64,000 bases of DNA, from positions 3,554 through 67,553 of the forward strand of contig JAYOMI010000008.1 of NCBI GenBank assembly GCA_038120765.1. The letters run 5' to 3'. A program made the translations under genes and the position numbers. Positions 27,848-38,022 of this stretch are shown in pieces. The stretch comes from CAXBCP01 sp038120765 (lineage in GTDB: Bacteria > Pseudomonadota > Alphaproteobacteria > MPNO01 > UBA830). The notes beneath the pieces are model-generated. The model was not told the origin of the DNA and searched no databases. It worked only from the letters and a program-made list of their open reading frames with translations. Within the stretch, counting starts at the first letter, position 1. Each line of letters begins with the position of its first letter.

Positions 27848-28408
27848 ATGAATGCCTCACCATCACCCGCATCTGTAAAATCCGCCTGCGTCTTCTGCGG
27901 AGCGTCTGTCGGCAACGACCCCGCGTTTGAAGACGCCGCCCGCGAGTTGGGCGCGCTTATGGCCGCCGAGGGTGTCCGGCTGATATATGGCGGAGGCCGT
28001 ATCGGCATGATGGGCACCGTCGCCGATGCCGTTCTCGATGGCGGGGGCGAGGCGATCGGCGTAATTCCCGAGTTTCTGCGCGACCGCGAACAGGGACATA
28101 ACGGTCTGACCCAACTTCACGTCGTCGATTCCATGCACACCCGCAAACGCATGATGTTCGATCTCTCGGATGCCTTTATCGTGTTGCCTGGCGGGCTGGG
28201 AACGCTGGAAGAACTGTTCGAGATGGTGACCTGGCGGCAACTGGGCCGCCACGAAAAACCGATCGTGCTGATCAGCACCAACGATTACTGGGCCCCCTTC
28301 CAGGCACTGGTCGACCGTGTCGTCGACAGCGACTTCGCCCATGGCAAGGTGGAGACATATTTCGATATCGTTCCGGATCCGGCAGGGGCGATTTCGCTGG
28401 TCCGCTAG
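27848..28408 (+). CDS. LOG family protein (TIGR00730)
   Basis: A Rossmann-fold protein of about 186 residues, related to the cytokinin-activating LOG phosphoribohydrolases. Diagnostic motifs are the N-terminal VFCGASVGNDPAF, LIYGGGRIGMMG and the catalytic PGGLGTLEELFE. It starts at the ATG 27848, where the family sequence begins; an upstream in-frame ATG at 27782 would add an atypical 22 residues. In bacteria such enzymes cleave ribose-5-phosphate from nucleoside 5'-monophosphates. The physiological role here is unknown. Confidence 0.88.
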   Translation: MNASPSPASVKSACVFCGASVGNDPAFEDAARELGALMAAEGVRLIYGGGRIGMMGTVADAVLDGGGEAIGVIPEFLRDREQGHNGLTQLHVVDSMHTRKRMMFDLSDAFIVLPGGLGTLEELFEMVTWRQLGRHEKPIVLISTNDYWAPFQALVDRVVDSDFAHGKVETYFDIVPDPAGAISLVR

Positions 28409-28430
28409 TCTTTCTTTCCGGAAAGAAAGA
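28409..28430. terminator. Perfect 22-bp palindrome after the LOG gene
   Basis: The sequence is a perfect palindrome centred on CCGG, with TCTTTCTTT on the left and AAAGAAAGA on the right. It begins at the base after the LOG stop codon. It could act as a terminator or mRNA 3'-end hairpin, but no T-run follows. Confidence 0.4.
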
Positions 28431-28509
28431 ATGAAACCACCGGCCCTCTCAATCGTTTACAGAACAGCGCCATGCGGCAGCCCCCTGTTTCCCGGGAGAA
28501 AATCCGAGC

Positions 28510-29109
28510 ATGTCGGGCAACAACAGCAATCTCGAGGACCTTCTGGATGAGCTGTCGGCAGCCAGCGAAAATACCGAGGAAATCTCTGTCGTCGATATTC
28601 AGGATACGGTGGGGCATCGCTCCTTCGCGCCGTTGCTCGCAGCGTTCGGTTTGATCGTCATTACACCGGTCGGCGGAATCCCGGGCGTTCCCACAATCTT
28701 CGGCATAATCGTCATTCTTGTCGCCGGCCAGATCCTGATCGGCCATCGGAGCCTTTGGCTGCCCGCTGTAATCCGGAACCGCAGTATCCCCGCCGGCCGG
28801 CTGAAAGCGGGCACGGAAAGACTGCGCCCGATCGCCCGCCGGGTCGATGTCATCTTCCGGCCGCGCCTCACTCTCCTGACCAGAGGGCGCGCACCTTGTG
28901 CAATTGCGCTGAGCTGTGTTCTGCTCGGCCTTATGCTGCCGCCGCTGGAATTTATTCCGATGGGCGCCGCCGTCCCGGCGATGGCGATCACCGTCTTCGC
29001 GCTCGCCCTTATGGCCAATGACGGATTGATGGCCATGCTCGGGTATGGCGTCTGTTTTGTCGCCGTCTACCTGCTCGTCTCCGTGGTGCCGTTCGACGCC
29101 GTTTTCTGA
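28510..29109 (+). CDS. ExoD family exopolysaccharide synthesis protein
   Basis: A 199-residue integral membrane protein of the ExoD family. The soluble N-terminus is followed by hydrophobic segments: APLLAAFGLIVITPVGGIPG, TIFGIIVILVAGQILIG, and two C-terminal helices near ALSCVLLGLMLPPLEF and AMAITVFALALMAN. The segment HRSFAPLLAAFGLI and the GRxxLWLP-like motif (HRSLWLP) are characteristic. In Sinorhizobium, exoD affects exopolysaccharide and alkaline tolerance; the biochemical function is not known. GGGAG lies upstream of the ATG. Confidence 0.85.
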   Translation: MSGNNSNLEDLLDELSAASENTEEISVVDIQDTVGHRSFAPLLAAFGLIVITPVGGIPGVPTIFGIIVILVAGQILIGHRSLWLPAVIRNRSIPAGRLKAGTERLRPIARRVDVIFRPRLTLLTRGRAPCAIALSCVLLGLMLPPLEFIPMGAAVPAMAITVFALALMANDGLMAMLGYGVCFVAVYLLVSVVPFDAVF

Positions 29110-29122
29110 CCGCACCGGCGCG

Positions 29123-29153
29123 AAAAACCCCGCCCCGGCAATCCGGGACGGGG
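29123..29153 (-). terminator. Rho-independent terminator of the 455-residue protein gene
   Basis: Stem 29128-29138 pairs with 29143-29153, with one mismatch and a CAAT loop. It is followed on the minus strand by five T. It also sits just downstream of exoD on the plus strand. Confidence 0.8.
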
Positions 29154-29195
29154 TTCAACTGTCAGACCCTTGCAGTGGGCCTAAAACCCGAAGTC

Positions 29196-30563
29196 TTAGG
29201 CGCCCCAGGGCGTGATGGCTTCTTTCAGCGCTTTGTAGCCTTCAAGGAAACCGGGCCGCTTGTCGCCGTAAACCTCGTCGAACTTGTCGAGCGCATCGTC
29301 GAGATACTTGCGCAGTTCGGCGTTGTCCGGATTCGCGTCAAGATAGGCATCGCGGATCAGCACGAAGTGAATGCGCGGATCGTAAGGCTGCTTTGTGCCG
29401 CCCATGGATTCGTCGCCGTCCAGCAGACGCAGCAGCATCGCATCGGCGGAGCCGAGTGTCTGTTCGTGGATCGGCGGACCATCCATGCGGTGCATGACCG
29501 AGGTCATGTCACGACCGTTACCGGTGGTGTAGCCCATTTCGGCCCAGACATCCGACATATTGACGTCCTTGTCGAGATGCTTGGCAACCATACCGCCGAA
29601 AGCACGGAGCGGATCGGAAATATCGGCCAGCAGATCGGTCAGACGGTCGCCGTCCAGATCGGTGGCAAGCACGATTGCATCGCGCTTCTCGATCAGATCC
29701 CAGACCAACAGGCCGTAATTCGTATCGGCGATATGCTGTTCGATCCGGCCGCCCCAGTTTTCCATGCCGGCTTTGAAGTCGGACGGCAGCAGCGCGATGA
29801 TCTTGTCGATACGTTCCTTGTGCTCTTCATAGGGATCGACAGCATACCTGCGGCCGACCTCGAACTTGGTGTCCTTGATGAGCCAGGAATGCAGACCGGC
29901 ATTGATACCGTCTTCCATCGCCTGGGTCGGCTTCGTCGCGACCCGGCCGAGACGACCGGTCTCGTTCACCATCTGCAGGAACAGCCGGTTCGCATAGGCC
30001 AGCTGAACGCCGGGAGTGTTCATTTCGGAATGAACAATACCCTCGTCATTGACGGAGAATTTCGACTTGTCCTGGGAATACGGCAGGCAGGGCATGCAGC
30101 GTACGACGGTGATCGGCCCATAGGGGCGAACATTGCAGTAGACGCCGGCCTGCGTACGGAGCGGCGCGTTCGCCGACTTGCCCATCACGACAACCTTGTT
30201 GCCCTTGCCGTCATTCACGTAGGCATCGCCTGCGGTCGACCATTTGATCGACGTGCACGGCATGTTGCCGAACCAGGCGAGCGAGGCCAGCTTGGTGTCG
30301 TGGCGGTACTGCGACCACATCGGCACCGCATAGAACGGAAGCTGCAGGATATCGATCGCCGCCAGCGTCCCGAGAAGCGCATAGGCGTCTGTCATCGAAT
30401 GGGCGACGGGCTTCACGTCGCCGGAATGGTTGCCGCCTTTCCAGACCACCGCATCCGGGTAGCCTTCGGGTTTGACGTCGGCCGGTTCGAACAGCGCAGA
30501 CAACGCGCCGAACAGGTCGCCTCCGTCAGCTTCCGTGCGGGCAATGGACATCAGATCGATCAT
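29196..30563 (-). CDS. Conserved-looking 455-residue protein of unknown function
   Basis: I do not recognise this family. It is a soluble protein with no signal peptide or membrane helix. It has balanced, well-behaved composition and strong coding bias. Distinctive segments are WKGGNHSGDVKP, the Cys-containing pair NMPCTSIKW and VVRCMPCLPYSQ (a CxxC), an acidic ATDLDGDRLTDLLADISDP segment and GSADAMLLRLLDGDE. The C-terminal 80 residues look helical. AGAGG lies before the ATG. A strong terminator follows and the gene is monocistronic. Clustered His/Asp/Cys suggest an enzyme or metal binder, as inference only. Confidence 0.8.
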   Translation of the reverse strand: MIDLMSIARTEADGGDLFGALSALFEPADVKPEGYPDAVVWKGGNHSGDVKPVAHSMTDAYALLGTLAAIDILQLPFYAVPMWSQYRHDTKLASLAWFGNMPCTSIKWSTAGDAYVNDGKGNKVVVMGKSANAPLRTQAGVYCNVRPYGPITVVRCMPCLPYSQDKSKFSVNDEGIVHSEMNTPGVQLAYANRLFLQMVNETGRLGRVATKPTQAMEDGINAGLHSWLIKDTKFEVGRRYAVDPYEEHKERIDKIIALLPSDFKAGMENWGGRIEQHIADTNYGLLVWDLIEKRDAIVLATDLDGDRLTDLLADISDPLRAFGGMVAKHLDKDVNMSDVWAEMGYTTGNGRDMTSVMHRMDGPPIHEQTLGSADAMLLRLLDGDESMGGTKQPYDPRIHFVLIRDAYLDANPDNAELRKYLDDALDKFDEVYGDKRPGFLEGYKALKEAITPWGA

Positions 30564-30840
30564 TTGGGCCTCTTTCGATAGAATTGTGTAAGACGTTTAG
30601 GGGTGGGGGCGCGAAACGCGGCCTCCATGTGTGCCACCCTAACGATGTTGGATACAGACCGGCCGCTCACAACGCCCCGCGTCATGTCATGTTTCATGCC
30701 GCAAAGCGCTATCGGAGGCCGCCCGCGGTCAAATCGCCATCGGGAACGCGGCGGATAATAGGCTATTTCAATGGGCCGATCCAGTCACCCGACGCAGGTC
30801 TGCGAATCGCAGTTTTCCGCGACGTGTGGCGTGGTCCGGC

Positions 30841-33504
30841 TCAGGCCGAGGCGTCGCCGATCGCCTTTGCGATCGCGTCGAGCGCTGCCTGCGCCGCGCC
30901 GCCGTCGGGGCCGCCCGCCTGCGCCATGTCGGGCCGGCCGCCGCCCCCCTTGCCGCCCAGCGCCGCCGAACCGACCCGCACCAGATCGACCGCGCTGATC
31001 GTGTACATCACGTCGGCGGTCACGCCGACGACGATCGACGCCTTGCCGTCCTCCACCGACACGACGGCCGTCACCCCGGAGCCGATCTGCTTCTTGACCT
31101 CGTCGGCCATGGATTTCAGCTCTTTCGCGGGCATTCCCTCGAGCAAGCGCGGCGCATACCTGATTCCGCCGATCTCGGTGACATCTCCGCCGGCCTTATC
31201 GCCGGGCGCCCCGCCGCCGCCGCCCGTCGCCAGCTTGCGGCGCAGGTCGGTCAGTTCGCGTTCAAGCTTGCGGCGCTCTTCCAGCAAACCGGCAACACGT
31301 GCAGGGACGTCCTCCGCCGTGGTCTTGAGTTCAAGCGCCGCTTTTGCAAGCAGCTCTTCGCGCCCGATCGCATAGGCATCGGCGGTCGCCCCCGCCAGCG
31401 CCTCGATCCGGCGCACGCCCGCGCCCACCGCGCTTTCGCCGATAATATGGAAGAAGCCGATATCGCCCGTCCGGGACACATGCGTGCCGCCGCAAAGCTC
31501 AACCGAGAACCGGTCTTCATCGCCGCCCATGGCGACCACGCGGACTTCGTCCCCGTATTTTTCGCCGAACAGCGCCATCGCGCCGTTCTCGATCGCTTCG
31601 TCCGGGGTCATCAGACGGGTATCGACGGCACCGTTCAGTCGGATACGCTCGTTCACTTCCCGTTCAATGGCGCGGAGGTCTTCCGCTTCGATCGCCTTTG
31701 GATGCGAGATGTCAAACCGCAGGCGGTCAGGTGCGACCATGGAGCCCTTCTGGGTAACGTGATCGCCCAGCCGGCGGCGCAGCGCTTCGTGGAGCAGGTG
31801 GGTCGCGGAGTGATGCGCCCGCAGCGATGCACGACGCGCATGATCGACCTCGAACATCGCGGTATCGCCGACCGAGATGCTGCCCTTCGTCACCTTGCCG
31901 GTATGAACGTGCAGATCGCCGATCTTCTTGAGGGTATCGCTCACCGCGATTTCGGCGGTCTCTGTCCGGACGATACCCGCATCGCCCTGCTGGCCGCCGG
32001 ACTCGCCGTAAAAGGGCGTCTGGTTGGCAACGAGGGCGACCTCGGCCCCCTCATCCGCCCGATCCGTCTCTGCGCCGTCAACGACAAGCGCAACCACGAT
32101 GCCTTCTGCGGACTCGGTCGTATAGCCGAGGAACTCGGTCGCGCCGGCGCGTTCGCGGATATCGAACCAGATGCTTTCGTCGGCGGCGGAGCCGGACCCG
32201 GTCCAGCTCTTACGCGCTTCGGCTCGCTGACGCTCCATCGCGACATCGAACCCCGCGGTATCGACGGACCGTCCCTGCCCGCGCAGGACGTCTTCTGTCA
32301 GATCGAGTGGGAACCCGAAGGTATCGTATAGCCTGAACGCGACCTCGCCATTCAGCGCCTCGCCGTCGCCGAGCTTCGCGGTTTCGTCTTCCAGCAGACG
32401 AAGGCCGCGGCCCAGCGTTTCCTTGAAACGCGTCTCTTCCAGTCTCAGGGTTTCTGTCACCAGCGCTTCGGCGCGTTCCAGTTCCGGGAACGCCTTGCCC
32501 ATCTCCGTCACCAGCGACGGCACCAGCTTCCACAGCAGGGGATCCTGACAGCCCATGATATGCGCATGCCGCATGGCGCGGCGCATGATCCGGCGCAGCA
32601 CGTAGCCGCGCCCCTCGTTCGACGGCAGCACGCCGTCGGCGATCAGAAAACTGGAAGCGCGCAGGTGATCGGCAATGACCCGGTGGGAGGGCTGGTGATC
32701 GCCATCCGGGTCGACACCCGACGCCTGCGCGGACGCCTCGATCAGGTGGCGCATCAGGTCGATATCGTAATTGTTGTGCTTTCCCTGAAGCACCGCGGCA
32801 ATGCGCTCCAGCCCCATGCCGGTATCGATGGACGGGTGCGGCAGGCTGTTGCGCGTTTCAGCGTCTATCTGCTCGAACTGCATGAACACCAGGTTCCAGA
32901 TTTCGATGAAACGGTCACCGTCCTCGTCAGGGCTGCCGGGCGGCCCACCGGGAATGCCCTCTCCGTGATCGTAGAAAATTTCGGAACACGGCCCGCACGG
33001 ACCCGTATCGCCCATCGACCAGAAATTATCGCTTGTCGGAATGCGGATGATCCGGTCATCGGTCAGACCGGCGATCTTTTTCCACAGTTCCGCCGCCTGT
33101 TCGTCTTCGGAATACACCGTCACCAGCAGTTTTTCCGCCGGCAGGCCGAATTCCCGCGTGATCAGGTTCCAGGCGAGCTCGATGGCGACATCCTTGAAAT
33201 AATCGCCGAACGAAAAGTTGCCGAGCATCTCGAAGAATGTGTGATGCCGCGCGGTGTAGCCGACGTTTTCCAGGTCGTTGTGCTTGCCGCCCGCGCGCAC
33301 GCATTTCTGCGAGGTCGTCGCGCGGCTGTAGGGGCGCTTCTCCAGACCGGTGAACACGTTCTTGAACTGCACCATGCCGGCATTCGTGAACAGCAGGGTG
33401 GGGTCGTTATGCGGGACAAGCGGCGACGACGACACGATCTCGTGATCGTTCTTCCCGAAGTAATCGAGAAAGGCCGTCCGGATGTCGTTGGTCGTCGAGG
33501 TCAT
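30841..33504 (-). CDS. alaS: Alanyl-tRNA synthetase
   Basis: AlaS charges tRNA-Ala and edits mischarged Ser and Gly. The class II core has the motif HHTFFEMLGNFSFGDYF. The editing domain carries the zinc ligands HHSATHLLH and CGGTH. The C-terminal C-Ala domain has the Gly-rich LGGKGGGGRPDMAQAGG. The start at 33504 (MTSTTNDIRTAFLDYF) gives 887 residues, the usual size; the frame is open 25 codons further but lacks family support. It lies downstream of recA on the same strand, a conserved alphaproteobacterial order. Confidence 0.97.
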   Translation of the reverse strand: MTSTTNDIRTAFLDYFGKNDHEIVSSSPLVPHNDPTLLFTNAGMVQFKNVFTGLEKRPYSRATTSQKCVRAGGKHNDLENVGYTARHHTFFEMLGNFSFGDYFKDVAIELAWNLITREFGLPAEKLLVTVYSEDEQAAELWKKIAGLTDDRIIRIPTSDNFWSMGDTGPCGPCSEIFYDHGEGIPGGPPGSPDEDGDRFIEIWNLVFMQFEQIDAETRNSLPHPSIDTGMGLERIAAVLQGKHNNYDIDLMRHLIEASAQASGVDPDGDHQPSHRVIADHLRASSFLIADGVLPSNEGRGYVLRRIMRRAMRHAHIMGCQDPLLWKLVPSLVTEMGKAFPELERAEALVTETLRLEETRFKETLGRGLRLLEDETAKLGDGEALNGEVAFRLYDTFGFPLDLTEDVLRGQGRSVDTAGFDVAMERQRAEARKSWTGSGSAADESIWFDIRERAGATEFLGYTTESAEGIVVALVVDGAETDRADEGAEVALVANQTPFYGESGGQQGDAGIVRTETAEIAVSDTLKKIGDLHVHTGKVTKGSISVGDTAMFEVDHARRASLRAHHSATHLLHEALRRRLGDHVTQKGSMVAPDRLRFDISHPKAIEAEDLRAIEREVNERIRLNGAVDTRLMTPDEAIENGAMALFGEKYGDEVRVVAMGGDEDRFSVELCGGTHVSRTGDIGFFHIIGESAVGAGVRRIEALAGATADAYAIGREELLAKAALELKTTAEDVPARVAGLLEERRKLERELTDLRRKLATGGGGGAPGDKAGGDVTEIGGIRYAPRLLEGMPAKELKSMADEVKKQIGSGVTAVVSVEDGKASIVVGVTADVMYTISAVDLVRVGSAALGGKGGGGRPDMAQAGGPDGGAAQAALDAIAKAIGDASA

Positions 33505-33700
33505 CTGTCCGCTTTCATCGCCGGTTTGGCCGGGTCTGCACAACCGATGGGCTGTGCAGAACATCGGCAATCGTCCCATTCGAAGGCGCCGGTTTTAACG
33601 GGCGCGAATGAGTCTGTCCAGATTATGCAGCGCACCGTGAGAAGCGGCCGTTGCGACCGGTCTCGCGCCCAGGACGGCACCTGTTGCGTCCAACGCGGAA

Positions 33701-33720
33701 CGGGCCCCGTGAGGGGCCCG
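33701..33720 (-). terminator. GC-rich hairpin between recA and alaS
   Basis: CGGGCCCC pairs perfectly with GGGGCCCG around a GTGA loop, in the 253-bp space between recA and alaS. No T-run follows on the minus strand, so termination would be weak or factor-dependent. Confidence 0.35.
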
Positions 33721-33757
33721 CTCATGTCGGGGATGTCCCGAAACTAAAGCCGGGATT

Positions 33758-34858
<1,101 letters not shown>

Positions 34859-34900
34859 AACGCCCTGCTCCTTATTTCATACGGTTAGTGTCGGTGCAAT

Positions 34901-34945
34901 CAGGTGAAGTCGGCTAAATGTACCCGATTTGTTCTCATGCGCAAC
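34901..34945 (-). promoter_or_regulatory. recA promoter with SOS-like box
   Basis: On the plus strand GTAC (34920-34923), 7 bp, then GTTC (34931-34934) matches the alphaproteobacterial LexA box GTTC-N7-GTTC at seven of eight positions. Read on the minus strand, a promoter TTGCGC - 16 bp - TACATT overlaps the box, so bound LexA would block RNA polymerase. The remainder of the 34859-35216 intergenic region holds an AT-rich upstream element and one hairpin. Confidence 0.5.
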
Positions 34946-35137
34946 AATTAATTCAACAAATTGAAAAAGCGTTGTTTTTTAAACTGAATTCCGGCTTTGT
35001 TCTCACACCCGGCGCGTGCAGGATGGCCGCCGGCGCCCAGCATAACACAGGAACGATTCGCCGCGGCATCCCGAAACCGCGTGCCCGGCACGGCCGCGCC
35101 GCGCGGGAATCAATGCACGATGCGGGGCGGTTCAGGT

Positions 35138-35159
35138 GCCGGGAACTGCAATTCCCGGC
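35138..35159 (-). terminator. Hairpin downstream of cckA
   Basis: GCCGGGAA and TTCCCGGC form a perfect 8-bp stem around a six-base loop, about 58 bp after the cckA stop. There is no T-run, so it is a weak candidate terminator. Confidence 0.3.
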
Positions 35160-35216
35160 GACCGGAAGTGCTGGTCGGCGGCCGCATCGGGACCGGACAG
35201 GTCTCAGGGCTCGGGA

Positions 35217-37802
35217 CTATCCCTTGCGGGCCCCGTCCATCACTTCCTTCACCTTGCCGGCGAGCTGTTGCAGCGTGAAAGGTTTCGACAGGAATTCGAC
35301 CTCTTCGCCGGCGCCGAGCTTGTCGCGGAACGTATTCTCGGTGTAGCCGGAAATGAAGATCACCTTCAGTTCCGGATAGCGCTGGCGGACCTCGCGGACG
35401 AGTGTCGGGCCGTCGACGCCGGGCATGACGACATCGGTAATCAGCAGGTCGATCTTTTCGCCATCGATCGTGGTTGCCATGCCATCCACGACGCCGTTGA
35501 GCACTGCGAGCGCGGCCTCTCCGTCCTTCGCCTCGACCACCGAATAGCCCTTGTTGCGCAGCGCGCGCGCACCGAAAAGCCGCACCGCATCCTCGTCCTC
35601 GACCAGCATCACGGTGCCGACGCCGGTGAGATCCCGCCGCACCTCTTCCGCTTCGGCGGGTCTGACCGCCTCTTCGTCGGTCTCTTCCTCCTGGAAGCGC
35701 GGCAGGTAGACCGAGAACTTCGCACCCTCTCCCGCCACGTTGTCGGCGAAAACGTAGCCGCCGGTCTGCTTGACGATGCCATAAACGGTGGACAGTCCCA
35801 GCCCGGTGCCCGCGCCGACCTCCTTTGTCGTAAAGAAGGGTTCGAAAATTTTTCCGATCACGTCATCCGGAATGCCGGTGCCGCTGTCCTGCATTTCCAG
35901 CAGCACGTAATCGGCGTCGGGGATGCCTTCGTAATCGTTCAGGCGCGGATCTCCCGCATACACGTTGCTGGTCCGGATCGTCAGCGACCCGCCTCCCTCC
36001 ATCGCATCGCGGGCGTTGACGGCGAGGTTGATCACGACCTGTTCGAACTGGCCCTGATCCGCCTTCATCAGCCAGAGATCGCGCCCATGATATAATTTCA
36101 GCTCGATATCCGCGCCGATCAGCCGGCGCAGCAGGTAGGAGGTCTCGCTGAGTACGTCGGTCATATCGAGGACCTTCGGCTGCAGCGTCTGCTGCCGGGA
36201 AAACGCGAGCAGCTGGCGAACGAGATTCGCGGCCCGGTTCGCGTTCTGTTTGATCTGCTGGATATCGGCGAAGGACTGATCGCGCGGCGTGTGACGCAGC
36301 AGAAGCCGGTCGCAAAACCCGATCATAGCGGTCAGCAGATTGTTGAAATCGTGCGCGATGCCGCCGGCGAGCTGGCCGACGAGTTCCATCTTCTGGGACT
36401 GGAAAAACTGCGCTTCGATCCGCTTCTGCTCGGACAGATCAAGCACATGGATGATCAGTCCGACCGACGGCGTTTCCGCTTCCCCGGACTCTCCTTTTTC
36501 GGGTGCGTGTTCGGCGCGTCCAGCATAGAGCGAGACGGTTACGCTTTTGCCGCCATCGAGCCAGACCTCTATCGGCGTCGGCCGCTCGTCGGCATCGTAT
36601 GCGAAAAAGACCCAGTCCCTGAATCTGTCACGGTCCTCCTCGATGACCAGATCGGCGAAGGACACGCCCTCGGTGCGCTCGCTCTCGAGCCCGGCCGCCT
36701 TCGCAAACGCCTGATTGCACTCCGTGATACAGGCTTCTGCATCCAGCAGGACGATCCCCACCGGGGCATCGAAGAAAAACCGCTGATAGCGCTCCTGAGA
36801 CACCCTGACGTCCTCGGCGATATCGCGCTCGTCCGACAGGTGCCGGACCAGTGTCCGGGTTCTCAGGTCGTCATTGGACTCGTCCACGGTCACGGTTTGC
36901 GTAACGTAGACGTCGAACAATTCGCCGTCCTGCCCTGCAAAGGTGCTCTCGCCGACACTGTCGCCCTGCTCGCCCGGCAAGGGGGAATGGGGAACGCAGG
37001 TTTTGACAAGCCGGTCGGGCAGAAAGTCGCGCAGGCGGAAACGGCCACCGGTCAATTCGGCTTCGGTCTTGCCAAGCCACTCCGCGAACGTGGAATTCAC
37101 CGTCAGGAAGCGGCCGTCCCGGTCGACCGAATAGAACCCGATCGGCGCGTTCTCGACAAACTCGATCAGTTTTTTCTGTTCGTTCCGGTTGGAACGTTCG
37201 AACTCATAGCGTTCGGACACGTCCTCAAGGCGCCATACAACGAAATCGGTGTCCCCGCCGGGCGATACTGCGGACAATTCCACGAATTCCATGTCAGGCA
37301 GACCAAGACGGAAGTCGGCGCGGGCCGGCCTGCCCTCGGCGAGAGATGTCAGCAACGCATCGAACCGGGCTTTTCCGTCCGCCCCGTCCGAGGCGGCAAG
37401 CGCTGCAAGGGCTTTGATCGGCGCGTCGTCCTCGCCAAGCAGACGGATCCAGCTTGATGTCGCTGCAACCCGCTTGCCGTCCCTCTCTACCGCCAGTTGC
37501 GGGTCGGGCATCGACGCAAACAAACGGGCTAAAAACCGACCTCAACGGCGGCAACGGATCGCCCACACCAGAATGGACAAAGCAGCCAGCGCAAACACCG
37601 CAACCAGCACCTGCAACAGGACAAGCTGTCCGGCACTGCCCCCGGCTGCCTGCGCCGTGGCCGGCGTCGCGGCGACGCCGGTAGCGAAAAGACCGAACGC
37701 GACCGATGCGCCGGCCCGGAACGCCACACCAACGGTGTTCCGGAACAATGTAGCGTCAGAATCGATCCTGCGATCGGATATCCTGCTCAAACGCCCTGCC
37801 AA
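35217..37802 (-). CDS. cckA: Cell-cycle hybrid histidine kinase CckA, with in-frame stop
   Basis: CckA feeds phosphate through ChpT to CtrA and controls the alphaproteobacterial cell cycle. The N-terminal 86 residues (start 37802) hold two membrane helices (VAFRAGASVAFGLFATGVAA and LVLLQVLVAVFALAALSILV). Then come PAS-type domains, HisKA with GGIAHDFNNLLTAMIGF, HATPase (NLAVNARDAM, DSGTGIP, GTGLGLS) and a receiver with DLLITDVVMPGVDGP. An in-frame TGA at 37542-37544 separates the membrane part from the rest; the frame is unchanged. Without it the protein would be about 861 residues. It is adjacent to recA, as in relatives. Confidence 0.9.
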
Positions 37803-37961
37803 GTTTTGCCCCCAATAATTATTGCATCCGATACGACTACCGGAAGGCCCTACCCCGCCCGTCAGCTATAAAAAACTATACCCCGGCTCGCACCTATTAA
37901 CGAAACGATAAGGTTAATTTTTGGTTTACCCGCGTGTCTATCTGCCTGAAATCGCCAAGGT

Positions 37962-37976
37962 TTAACCTAATCTTAA
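37962..37976 (+). promoter_or_regulatory. CtrA-type box TTAA-N7-TTAA
   Basis: TTAACCTAATCTTAA matches the CtrA consensus exactly. It lies 47 bp before the methyltransferase start and 160 bp upstream of the divergent cckA start, so it could serve either. Confidence 0.6.
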
Positions 37977-38022
37977 CCGAAAAGGCGCTTTCTGTTCAGA
38001 CAGCCAACGGGCAGGACCGAAC

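Noticed and set aside
30564..30840. Small RNA or gene in the 277-bp space between the unknown protein and alaS
   Set aside because: Only a very short CTGC/GCAG hairpin and shadow frames were seen; nothing supportable.
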